The notes under the pieces: generated by a model
What the model saw: the letters and a program-made list of their open reading frames with translations, nothing else
Database searches by the model: none
What the model was told of the DNA's origin: nothing
Part shown: piece by piece, positions 49,757 through 60,660 of the stretch
Layout: the number at the start of each line of letters is the position of its first letter
How positions within the stretch are numbered: the stretch's first letter is position 1
Translations under genes and position numbers: made by a program
DNA from: Hetaerina americana
Lineage: Eukaryota; Arthropoda; Insecta; Odonata; Calopterygidae
Direction: 5' to 3'
DNA length: 64,000 nucleotides
NCBI GenBank assembly: GCA_022747635.1
Contig: JAKTNV010000004.1
Location: 21,645,469 to 21,709,468, forward strand

Positions 49757-49852
49757 AGATGGATGGATGGAGATAGCAAACAATGTCTCCCCCAATAATT
49801 CATCACAAAGAAAGAGTTGGAGGATAAAGCAGCCAATTGCCTACAGGGTCCT
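49757..49852 (+). repeat. interspersed repeat, copy 2
   Basis: The partner of 48927-49012, about 830 bp away, lying just to the right of the SINE family 2 copy. It has an extra tct-ccc insert relative to copy 1. Confidence 0.6.
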
Positions 49853-50740
49853 GTTTTTATGGAAAAATTTTACGATGCGATAGAAAGACAAATATTATCT
49901 CCACACACCATAAAAATGAGTAATTAATGAAAAAAACGATTTCCTAATTAAATGCGAAAAAATGTTTTCATCACTCATGGTCACTTAAAATGAAAATTTT
50001 ATCGGAAACTGCCGGAGCTCAACCCGTCGTAATTACTTAAAGGCAAATATGTTTGTATAGGAATTAAGCTGATGTGGCTCGATCGGTGTGAAGGGTTGAC
50101 TGCAGAGAAGGGGTGAGAGTATTCAGACCAATAATTTGCATATAGATTAAAAGCATAACATCGAAGCTGATTTAACATGGGAAGGATCGAAAACCTAACA
50201 TAGCTATACACAATTTCTCAATTAAAAGCCGTGATGTCCTCTTGACCGATTTAAATTGTGCAAAGAGAATTCATTTGAACTAGCGGTTATGAATAATTCA
50301 TTACCCGAAGAGCGGGAAGTATTTGGACATCAAGCTGAGCATCGTACAGATTTACTACATTACTACACGCAGTTTGCCAGTTTAATACAAATAAATTACT
50401 TTTTTAGGGAGTTACTGATAATATGTCATTGTTGATTTTTTTTAAGATTCGTCAAGATGGCTGTTGTTCGTTAACATGACCATAAATATATGAAAATAAA
50501 AGGGAATGGGTATTCCTTGCTGGATACGATTCCACTTTAAATGGGTGAAAAAATTACGTTGCTTCATAAAAAAAAATCTATTTTGAGAGGTAAACACTTC
50601 GGAAACACATGCTAATTTACGTTGAATAAAACCCAAAATGTTGACAGAAATTCTTATAGCAAGAAGTTGGAAGCGTATGAAGCGTGATCATTGCATCTGT
50701 GGTCGTAGGTTACGTTGCCATGAGGGCATCATATCAGCCA
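49853..50740. other. AT-rich spacer
   Basis: Nothing recognised. Confidence 0.45.
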
Positions 50741-50746
50741 CTAAAA

Positions 50747-51294
50747 GGTGGGTTCAAAAAGTAACGGGAATTTGTAATTTCGAATATTGTAGAGTGGCTC
50801 ATGAGTTCTAGCCGCGAAGTCAAACAATCAATAAAACTATTTACAAGTTCAAAGCTGTTGACGTGAAGAAATACGAAAAAACACGCGTATTTGTGGCGAA
50901 ACTATTCATGACTTTTTCACCACGATAAGACACCTGCTCACACTGCTCACTGCTTTTTCGTGAATTTTCGGGCAAACATATCAGTGTAATGATGTCCCAG
51001 CCTCCATATTCATCAGCTATGGCCCCGTGCGACTTTTTCTGTTTCCAAAAATAAAGAGAAAACCTAAAGAGCTGTCGTTTTACAAGCATAGATGAGATTA
51101 AAAAGACATCACTGAGAATCCTAAAAGATTTATCAAAAATCGAGTTCCAGAAGAGTTTCAAGGACTGCAAAAAGCGCTAAATTGGTGCAATACTTCATGG
51201 GAACTACTTCAAAGAGGATCCATTTTATATCGATGAATGAAAAATTTTGTTTCCAAATAACTAAAATCCCCTTAATTTATTAAACAAACCTCAC
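50747..51294 (+). pseudogene. mariner remnant, 3' half, third catalytic Asp lost
   Basis: The left end, gtgggttcaaaaagtaacgg, is a mariner-type terminal repeat. The right end, reversed, reads gtgaggtttgtttaataaat and resembles it loosely. Inside, HHDKTPAHTA contains the second catalytic Asp (codon 50924-50926). PPYSSAMAPCDFF follows, where SPDMAPCD is expected, so the third catalytic Asp has become Ala. The tail reads TSIDEIKKT, then SFKDCKKR, then GTTSKRIHF in shifting frames. The N-terminal half is deleted, giving about 550 bp instead of 1.3 kb. The lineage differs from the other three mariners here. The minus frame at 50841-51170 is antisense to it. Confidence 0.75.
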
Positions 51295-51640
51295 ATTTCA
51301 CAAACGCTAAACTTCAATACGAAAAGAGTGACTTCTGCGCATAAACTGATATCCTAATATTCAAATAAGTACGCTATGAATCATCTCCGATCTGTCATGT
51401 AGTGACGGGGAATTTTGCGTGATATAACACTTCAAGAGCTTAAAAGCATATTAAAAAAGTTCAGGCGCATTTGGGTCGAACTCGGGGAAGACTCATGTAA
51501 TCAGTAAAGGGAGGATGAAAGCGACGGAAAACCTCTAGATCCCTGGGGTGGATTCTTCACTTCCTTTACGACTTGTATAAACCCCTAAAGTGGGATTCTG
51601 AGCAAGGCTCCCCGTTGAGAAACGGACACACAGTTTTGAT
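51295..51640. other. AT-rich spacer
   Basis: Nothing recognised. Confidence 0.45.
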
Positions 51641-51649
51641 TAGCTTCAT

Positions 51650-52025
51650 TCATTTCCCGACACTCCGAGCGAGAATGAATATCCCTGGGCGAGACTTTCA
51701 TTCCTCGCAAACTGGTAGATGGGGAAGGGGAGGTGAATAGGCGGATGGCGGACGACACGTCTTGGAGGAGGGAGGAGAAGAAGCGGGCGCGACAATGGGC
51801 GCGTCGAGAACCGAGAGGCGAAGGGAAGAGGAGGAAGGATAAGAGAAAAACAAATGCGAAGGCGTGGAACGAGGACGAGTGCTTACCCTCGCGAGCCTTC
51901 CCATTCCGTGAACAAAGAGGAGAAACAAAAGGCGATTGCCACAGCTAGGAGGGGGGATGGGGTGGGAGGGAACTGAGCGAGGGAGGAGGGAGAAAGAAAC
52001 GCCGAAAAATGGGAGCGCCATGCAA
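51650..52025. other. GC-rich, purine-rich island
   Basis: G+A-rich on plus; the 107-residue minus frame (51698-52021) is a Ser/Pro/Leu-rich shadow. Confidence 0.6.
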
Positions 52026-52090
52026 ATACTGGAAAAAATTCTTCAGAGATTCTCCTCTTGTTCCGACTCATTATGAATGCAACAACAAAA

Positions 52091-52092
52091 AC

Positions 52093-52136
<44 letters not shown>

Positions 52137-52148
52137 CCATATATATGT
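52091..52148. repeat. (TA)n microsatellite
   Basis: TA array with cata and caccc interruptions. Confidence 0.9.
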
Positions 52149-52149
52149 A

Positions 52150-53275
52150 TGATGGTGCTCACGCCAAAAAGGAAAGATAAATCGCTCGCCATCCAGAGGG
52201 CATTTTGGTTGGTCTCGTTAAAAAAATAATGTGCTGTTGAGAGTTTTTGCAGTCCCTTTTGAAGATGGTATTCCCGTTAAGGGTTTTTGCCCAAACGCAA
52301 ATATAAATAGCATAAATAAGATACATTTATCGCTTGTATGCGCCTTAAAAATCGCGAACTGATGATAAAAGTCAAGGGGTCATCTTCTCTCTCACGCGGA
52401 GATATAGATCATTTTCATGACTGTGACGAAACAAACACGTTAAAATCAAATTTACCCAGTTTATGAGGGTGCCAAACAGTAATTTCAGACACATTAGTAA
52501 TGATTGCAAGTGGCGCAAATGTACTCATCTGCTAGTCACTTCCCCCAATATCTACTATTTCGATCAAGATTGAAAGTGTTTGTAGAACTGGCATGAGAAA
52601 TGAAGATACATTAAAAAAAAATATGAGCGATATACTGGTGCAGTGTCTAATACACATAATTTCGAGTGGTTTTCTTTATTATCTAGAACTACCTTCTGCG
52701 CTCAAAAATAAGGAATTGAAGAAACACTTTGGAGCAAGCAGGCAAACCTTACCCAATCGAACCTTCAACGTTACCTTTGACTACCAGAGGGTACAACGTG
52801 CATAGTGATAAAACACATTGAGAATTAACTAGGGCAATATCGTATATTAAATTATCAGCGTGGAATACAAGGCCCAACGACGGAGTCAAAACATACCTCT
52901 ATAACTCAATTCTTTAACAATTTAACGAAATATGTAGGGGGAATAAATCACTCCGGCAGGAATACATCGCCCAATATCCTGAACGATATATGATTGTGGA
53001 CTGATGTTGTATCTGTATACACCCTCTAACCGACTGTATATGAGGGAGTACCTAATTACTAGACCGGCTAGGCGACACGTGTTTACCATTGATTTATAGT
53101 GAATTCAAGGGATGGCCGTACGCTCATATTAAAAACATGTTTGCCGCGATATAAAGGGAGTTTCACAACTGAAGAGGAAAATCTACATTCATGAAAGGAC
53201 AAAGAGGAAAACAGGAAAAAATATCCACAAACTTTCATCCCTCCTGCGTGCAAATTGTTTTCCGCCCATTTAAAC
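52150..53275. other. AT-rich spacer
   Basis: Nothing recognised; the 70-residue plus frame at 52593-52805 matches no family I know. Confidence 0.45.
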
Positions 53276-53279
53276 GAAA

Positions 53280-53690
53280 GTTAATGCGCTGAAAAAAAGG
53301 GAAAGAGGTGGAGCCAGTCTTGCAATTGGAATAACACGGCCATTATAGGAACTCCAAGGACGCCCTTTTGCAAGGAGTTGGGGGATAAAGGAGTTAGAGG
53401 GAAAGTGGGTTGAAGACGAGGGAAAGAAAAAGTGAGAAAGCATGAATAAATGAAGGGAAATGAACAGGGGCGACCTGGAAAGGCGAAACAACTTGGGACG
53501 CTATGGGACCGGCAGAAAAGGTTAGGTTGGTCAGCAAGTAAGGGTGTGAGGAAGAGTGGGAGGAAGGAGGTGAGAAGTAAGTCTGGGTGGATCCTTGGAC
53601 GTTGTAAATGAGGGTTTAGTGAGGGAAAAAGAAATTCGAGCAAGACGGAGTGGAAGAAAAAGGCAGATAAACGGCTTGGTCCGACTGTCT
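53280..53690. other. purine-rich island
   Basis: G+A-rich on plus; the Phe/Ser/Leu/Pro-rich minus frames (up to 120 residues) are shadows. Confidence 0.55.
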
Positions 53691-54875
53691 AATTGGGACC
53701 AATGTTTCGATGATGGTAGAAAAAATGGTAGAAACTTGAGAGTATACACGCGCGCTGACTATAATGTACGATCTCGGCTCTATTGCTTTACCTCAATGAC
53801 TGCTGCAATTTGACTGACTAGTAGATCGCATTAAAAATTGCTCGAATTTAACTTTGACAGGAGGAACGATTGAAACCCGAATGCCATTAATCACCAATCA
53901 CTGACCCTAACGGCTGGGAACCTAATACGTATACTCAACCATACGCCCTCATGACAGCTGGTGGGGTAAGACGTAGATTAACAACACCGTATGGCGTCAC
54001 AAACCAACACAAAACCATGTCTTGTGTGATGGATTTATTCAAGAACGCTGTGAACTCCTAATCTTCCACCATGAAATAGACCCATGAAACTTTGATTATT
54101 ATTAAACACAAGGCACAAAATAAAAAAATTAAAAAGGAATTACTGATGATATGAAAATAAAAAAAACTAACTCATTATGTTGTTCATTGACACCGAAAAA
54201 CTTCACATTTTCCGGAAAAACGTAGGAACAAAATTACCCTCCATGGAAAATCTCTCAGGATAAATACACGTATTTCGAAGAGGAATAAAGGAAAACTGCT
54301 ATTTGAATTGCTACTCGGAAGAAATGAAGAAAAGGACGCAGAGAATGATAAAAATTGATCATACTGTTGCTCAACTTTTGATGTTTACTGAATTTAAAAA
54401 AATATATGCATTATTAAGTATTTCAAGATCAAAGCTAATGCCCGACTTAATGAGTTTCAGTGAAATTAAATCAGAATTAAACTCCTCAACTTAAATTAAC
54501 CAAAATTGTTTAACATCCAAGAAAACTATGAAAAATATTCTCCCATACCTTGAGAAAATGAGTCATTATAGAAGATGTCGAGTAGTTACGTATCGTACAT
54601 TTTTTAAATACGATTAAACCTAGTTGCACTATTTTCCTCCCCATTACTTTTACCTCACATTGGTAGGTCGACTTAAATTTATTCTGATTTTGAACCCCCT
54701 GTCATCAGATGCGATACCTTTTCAAGCGTGGCGTTATATTTTAAGTTCTTCCAAATAAATGAAATAAGTTCCGCTAAACGCTGGACAGAAAAATAATTCC
54801 ATCAGTAGACATTAATGCTTGGAAAATATATTTTTAACTTAACCCATTTGGAATCAAGGCATTACTACTCAGGTT
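53691..54875. other. AT-rich spacer
   Basis: Nothing recognised. Confidence 0.45.
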
Positions 54876-54879
54876 TGCC

Positions 54880-55450
54880 CGCAGCATGAGTGTGACAGTG
54901 ACACAGACGCAGAAGTGAAGGAGGACTCGGATGGGGGATGCGAAAAGTGGACGACGGGAGAAAGAGGAAAAGGAGGTCGTGTGGGAAGGAGAGGGGCGAT
55001 GAAGACGAAGAGGAGTAGGGCCTCGAAAAAGTCCTGAAACAAAGAGAGAAGGCGAGAGAGTTCGTGGGGTGGTCGGATGAGGGCTTTTCCTCGAGGGCAA
55101 AGCAAAGAGACTGAGTTGCTGCTCGCCGGTCTGCGGCCGCGGTGGAACGTGGCGGAGACGTAATTAGTGCACCGCCACACCACATGGAAGGGTCAGCTCA
55201 AGGTGAAAGGGGAGCTGAAAAGAGGGGAACTGGAGAAGTAGGAACTTTGGGGAGGGCAGGCAGGATACGGGAGTGGTTTTGGAGAGGGTGCCTAGGGGGA
55301 CGGGGGTTTGCACGAGGTAGAGCCAAGGGAGGAGGCGAGAAAGGGGGAGAAGATTCTCCGTCAAGGGTCAACGGAATAACACGTGCGGGTGGTGGGGACT
55401 ATTTGTATCAATTCCACCCTCCACGATTAGAAAACGCAATTAATTTTGGT
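54880..55450. other. GC-rich, purine-rich island
   Basis: G+A-rich on plus to about 55060, CpG-rich near 55110-55160, then G-rich again to 55350. Overlapping 100-160 residue frames exist on both strands, none with a domain. The plus frame 55142-55624 is Gly/Arg-rich on the left and ordinary on the right, and is still unrecognised. Confidence 0.55.
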
Positions 55451-57215
55451 AAAAGCGGTCGGGGTGACCCCCCGCCGCACCATCCTGGAACGTGGCCAAT
55501 GAAATTAGGGATCCTCGAAGCAAAATTGAGCGATAAAACGGACAAAGTTGATGAAATAACCTCCATAGAGGTACCTCCAAAGGTCGCATGCGTGCCCACT
55601 AAGAAAAGGATCCGCCTTGTTTAACACATTTTCCCTATTTCCCTTTCTTCTGTTTCGCTTCCTCTTTCGCAAATACGATCATCTATCTCCATACCTCGCA
55701 TCCATGAGGTCCGCCAAAGTCTTATTGAGACTATTTGGACGCAGTTGAAAACAATCAATTTCCCCCATATCATGAAGTTAGGGCACATGTCAACTACCTA
55801 AATCATTGGAAAATAACAAAGATAAACACTGTAGTGATAAACCAACGTTTGTTTATAAGGAGAGGGCCGGAATCTGACTCACACTAAGCTAAACGAGTTA
55901 TGAAAATCAAATGCGTACGTTGGGCAAAGAGGGGCCCAGACTGTTGGCACCCGAGTTTCCTCAGGAATTCTTTTATTAGAAAAATCACATGTGATGCTAC
56001 TAATGATACTACTGATCGAATGGAACCACTCGGTTTTTAAATCGGATCCACAATATATCGAGCAGATTCCTCTGCTCATTAGGATATTATTTCTGCCCAA
56101 GTATAACAATCTCCAAGGGAATATTAAGTAAATAAATGTATGAAATATGATAATTCAATTATAAAGAGTAAATAATCGTATTTTGGCTTTCACTCATGTA
56201 AGTAACTTCAGTTTCCCCATTCTTTAAGCATTTAAGCATTAAACACTTCCCTTGTGTAAGGAGTGTATTTAACGATAAGAAAAACTTTTGAAGACGAAAT
56301 ATTCACCAGTAAGGGTCAGAATTTTTTAAATACTCGGCATTGTGTCATAAACTGAGAAGATTTTCCCTGCCATAGAAGCACGAAATAACGGAAAAGATAC
56401 GTTGGGTTTTGAGCGGTTGACACCTATATAAACTAAAACAGAAGTCTACGATTCTTATTCCAGAAAGGATGTTATGCCATGTTGCTTTTTAAGAGGATTA
56501 ATCAATCTATTTCATATCACGTATTATTTCACTGATTATCAAAGGAAATGAATACTGTATGTCTTGAGGCCACTCTGCTGGAAGTGATGAGTTTCCATTG
56601 AAACAATATCGCTGCACAGAACTTAGGCGCAAAAAAACCTTCGTAAGGAGTTTATTGACAAAGATAAAATTTGGGACTCACAATTTCCAGGAAGAAGTAA
56701 AAAATTTAACAACTCAAATTAATCAATCATAGCAACAACATTTCGTTATTGTAGAATATTCAAAGATTCTAGGCCCGCATCTCTAATGGACCAAGTAATT
56801 ACGATTTAAGCCTCAGTTTAATGCAATGCAATAATTGAATAGAAATGCTTACTTACCACGAAATAATTTTGAAATGATTTGATCTCTCGAGCTGTGCTTA
56901 CGTTGCACTTACAGAATCCATCCCGTCTAGAAAGAATTCTAAAGTTTACTGTCGGCACGATATAATAGATTATCTAGCAGCTTAGAAGTGTCCGAAAAGG
57001 AATGCCAACATGATTGATTCAGCCAAAAAAAATTGAATGGTGTCATTTAGACCTGATTCTGGAAAGAAATTCTGATCCAGAAATCACTACCACGCATTAA
57101 AGCTGTTTCTCGATTAAACTTAAGGACTGTTATGCAGTCCTATCCTGAAAGTTTTCCCATTTATTGATGCATTAGAGCATTATATTTTGACCTTTAGTAG
57201 GATCACAAAATATGA
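55451..57215. other. AT-rich spacer
   Basis: Nothing recognised. Confidence 0.45.
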
Positions 57216-57219
57216 GCAG

Positions 57220-57580
57220 GTTGAAATAATGGGAGGTGGACTGTATGGAGCTAGATGAATGGGGGAGGAGTTGGGAAATGGGATTTAGCGGCGGCATAAT
57301 GGCTTGCCTGGACCATGTCGGATCCTCCTTAAGTGAAAGGGAGATGCGGCTTTTCCTCAACACATAAAAGCATAAGGGGACGCATACCATTCCAGGCGCG
57401 GCCGTTGTCACGGTCTTTAGTGGCCAGGCATAGCGGCGAGGAAAAAACAAACGCTTTTGACAAGAGTATTATTCCCAGCTCCATCTACCTTTCGCCAGAT
57501 GCAACAGAGCGACCGACTGCCGGGGTTAGATCAATGATGAATCAATTAATTGTAGTGGCTACGGGAGAAATCTGCTCGAG
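57220..57580. other. moderately GC-rich stretch
   Basis: GC content is raised relative to the flanks, with G-rich sequence on plus at 57225-57300. Frames on both strands (84 and 92 residues) are unrecognised. Confidence 0.4.
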
Positions 57581-58019
57581 CACTTGAACAGCGAGTAAAA
57601 ACGAGTTCTTTTAAAAGGCGAAAAAACTTAATAAAAATTAATATTGTTAATGCAAGGTGAGTGAACACATTTTTCCCTGCCTGCGAAACCCTTATAAGTA
57701 GCTCATTATGCAAACCGCGTAACGTAAATGAATTAGATTAGGGTGAAAAAGGACCACATTTATTTACTTATTATATGATACGACTTGTGGATATATAAAG
57801 GAACTGCATCGAAATTGGCAAATATGCTACGGTTCATCAAGAAAATTCAATGGATCGTTTTTGAAATCGTCGATTCCGTTTTTTGTTGATTCAACGATGC
57901 ATTAAAATACTACGAGTATTCTTACAGTTACAAATTCATTTCAATACGCATAGGGTAAAAAGAGTGAATGACCCGTATAAAAACACTGAATCGGAGTAAA
58001 ATTGAGCATTCATGTTCAC

Positions 58020-58610
58020 TGGAGTTGAAAAAGCGGTATGCCCTCGGTCGTAATGCTCTCCATAACGACCTTCGCTCGCCATCTTGACCGAAGGCACTCC
58101 GCGTGTAAACTCGACGCGGTATTATAAAGCGAGGGGGTCGGAGTTAGGGAAGCGATGCCGCATACCTTGGGGGTTTCGGAGGGAGGGCCAGAATTAATAA
58201 TTCTGCCAAAAAAGGGGATTTCCTTAATAGGTGGAATGAGACGGAGGGGCATAATGGCGAGGCATTGCGCAAAGGTGGCAAGCGACGGGTGCGTGCGTGT
58301 GTGTGTTTGTGCGCGCGAGTGAATGAGGTCGCGTTATGCGCCGCGTGCGGTCGTTATAATGGAGATTCCCAGTGGGTGGGGGGACAGTGGAGAAGGGAGG
58401 GATTGAGAGGGTGCAGGTGGGTATGGCATGTGGGATGTGCTGAGCGGGCCAAAGGCGAGGAGGGAAACGCGAGGGATGAAGTGTACAGAGGGGAGCTTGG
58501 AATCAGTGAGAAGAGAGAGGCGGATAATCGCATTCGATCGGGCGGAAATGAGAGCTTAAAAGAATCTCTTCTTCTCTATCATCGGAAATGCAAAGAAACA
58601 AGAGATAATG
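58020..58610. other. GC-rich island, CpG-bearing
   Basis: The left part (58020-58130) is rich in CpG. The right part is G+A-rich on plus, with a (GT)n-like run near 58293-58312. The 119-residue plus frame (58265-58624) is Arg/Gly/Cys-rich and unrecognised. Confidence 0.55.
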
Positions 58611-58679
58611 AGGAACACAAGTAGCCATTGTGAAGAAAATAAAAGAACCAATGATCAATATTAAAGATTTAGCATATGT

Positions 58680-58740
58680 TTGGTTATAGGCACGAGTGGG
58701 TTTAGCTGGGGTCTCCCTAGTACTAAAACCTATTTAGGGA
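58680..58740 (-). repeat. possible SINE family 1 scrap
   Basis: The order ataggc...gagtggg...ctccctagtactaaaacct resembles the terminal block of SINE family 1 at 16170-16210 and 42915-42955, but the match is short and gapped. A (TA)n array starts 60 bp to the right. Confidence 0.3.
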
Positions 58741-58798
58741 AAAGTCCACGAAAAAAATGTGACTTGTAGAATAATAAATCTATACATCTGAGTATTGA

Positions 58799-58799
<1 letters not shown>

Positions 58800-58850
<51 letters not shown>
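58800..58850. repeat. (TA)n microsatellite
   Basis: Near-perfect TA array. Confidence 0.95.
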
Positions 58851-59315
58851 TTTGATACATCAACGGGATTGAAAAATACAAAAAAAACCGTAGAAAGACT
58901 GCTTGCTGTGCGGAGCAAGAATTATTTCAACCAATATCGCGAGCAAAATAATATAATTCAAGATTTTGTGATAAATGTATTCTGGAGTTTGTTCTTCGAG
59001 CCTTCAGCATCAACGTTCATGTTTATGCCACAATTCCGAGGTATTTTGTTATCTAACAAGGCAGTTTTTTTACAAATATGGTAGTTTTTTACTATTTTGC
59101 TCAGGTTTCCAGTCTTTATTTTCTAAGTTGGCTTTCACACGCTTATCGCGAATAATTGGAAAATTACCAAAAATGTTAATTATAATCTAAACTGCGACAG
59201 ACAACAACAAGTCAAGGGAGTAAATCTATCATTATAGGCAGTTTATCTATTAGGAGTAGGTTTTGTACGATCCCTGAAACCTATTACAAGTTAACTACGG
59301 GTCGTCTTAGCTTTC
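58851..59315. other. AT-rich spacer
   Basis: Nothing recognised. Confidence 0.45.
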
Positions 59316-59319
59316 TCCT

Positions 59320-59870
59320 CTTCGGACTACATTCTCACCCTCGTCAGGCCCTCATACGGTATACTTGCTTAGTGCCGTCAAAAAAGCTTTTCATTTGTCT
59401 TCATCACTTACCTTATGTCCTTCCTTCTAATGCGGCCATAAACATCCCACTACCTTTCACAATATCTTCCACCCACTTATTCTGTATCTTTTAGATTTCA
59501 CTCAGCAACTCCTCTCCTACCACCACATTTAATACTTCGTCTTGAACCTTCTTCACTGTGAATCTTCTTTTCTCGATTCTTACCAAATCTCATTACCACA
59601 TTTCAGAAGCTTCTAATCTACGATGCTCGCATGCTAATTCTCTTGTTTAAAAGATAAAGTTTCCTAATATACATTATTCTACATTAATGCCCTTTTTTAC
59701 TTATAAACTTAGCTTACGTTTCATAATTTATTTTCTCCTACTAACGCCATTCTTTTCTTAATGCCCGTGCTAATAAACCAATTGTCCACCAAAAATATTT
59801 CACAAATAGACAAAATTCTACAACCTGCTCTATTTTACGAGTATTCCCTTCTTTAACTTGAATAATTGAC
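59320..59870 (-). pseudogene. LINE C-terminal remnant, copy 3
   Basis: On the minus strand RRLEASEMW appears at 59621-59593. It is followed by EKRRFTVKKVQDEVLNVVVG, then EELLSEI, KIQNKWVEDIVKGSGMF and ALEGRT. These are the conserved segments after the reverse transcriptase of the same broad LINE group as copies 1 and 2. Several stops are present. The reverse transcriptase proper is missing or unrecognisable to the right of 59650. Confidence 0.7.
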
Positions 59871-59959
59871 TTAATGGAGGAGCTACACTAAATGAAATAA
59901 ACCAGATAACGCCTAATATATATTTTAGTGGTATGTTAAGTTAACTACGAGGATTATAA

Positions 59960-60660
59960 AATGATTGAACGTTGGTGATGGCGGGATTGAGACTGGGGTA
60001 AAGTAATCGGCGGGACGACGGCAAACGGTGGCAAAAGTAGTTTGGAAAAAGGGGAACCGGGCGCTGCTTTTTTCACAACCAACCAGCGAGCACCAAAATC
60101 GACGGAGGCGGTGACCTAATGTCTCCTCCGGCCATCCTGTCTCAATTTCCCTCACCAAAATGTCCCTTTCACTCGTCTCGATCAGTGAAGGAGGGGGGGG
60201 GGCGGTGTCAACAATTAGCTGGAGCTGAAACCGCGTTTTTCTCCGCGATGCGTTCATTGGCCTGATCTCACACGTCCAACACATCACCCACCCTCGCAGT
60301 CCTCCGGGAAGAGAGGAACCCTCTCGTTATGAGCGAGGCTTCATCTGCCCCAAGCTCCTCGTATACCCTCCCCCATGTTCGGGATCAATCTCTTGTCCCG
60401 TTTGGCGGCGGGTGATGGGAGGACAAAGGACGCGGGCAGCGGGGGAGAGGGACAGGAGGGCTCGTCTCTATGCAGTTGAGAGTGAAAGCTGCGGTTGAAT
60501 CGTGGGGAAGAGCGGAGGGGATGAATGGGAATAAATCATCTTCGCCGCCTCCAGAGCTACAAGGTATTTTTGCACTGCATTTCGTATTGAGGGAGGAAGA
60601 GCCAGTTGAAATTTTTACCGCAAATTCCTCTCTGCTTTTGGCTGAGACTTTTGGATTATG
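59960..60660. other. GC-rich island
   Basis: Mixed composition: G-rich at 59970-60070, C-rich at 60120-60180 and 60310-60400, a 10-base G run at 60193-60202 and G+A-rich at 60405-60460. No domain in any frame. Confidence 0.5.

Noticed and set aside
50841..51170. Minus-strand frame of 109 residues
   Set aside because: Antisense to the mariner remnant on plus.
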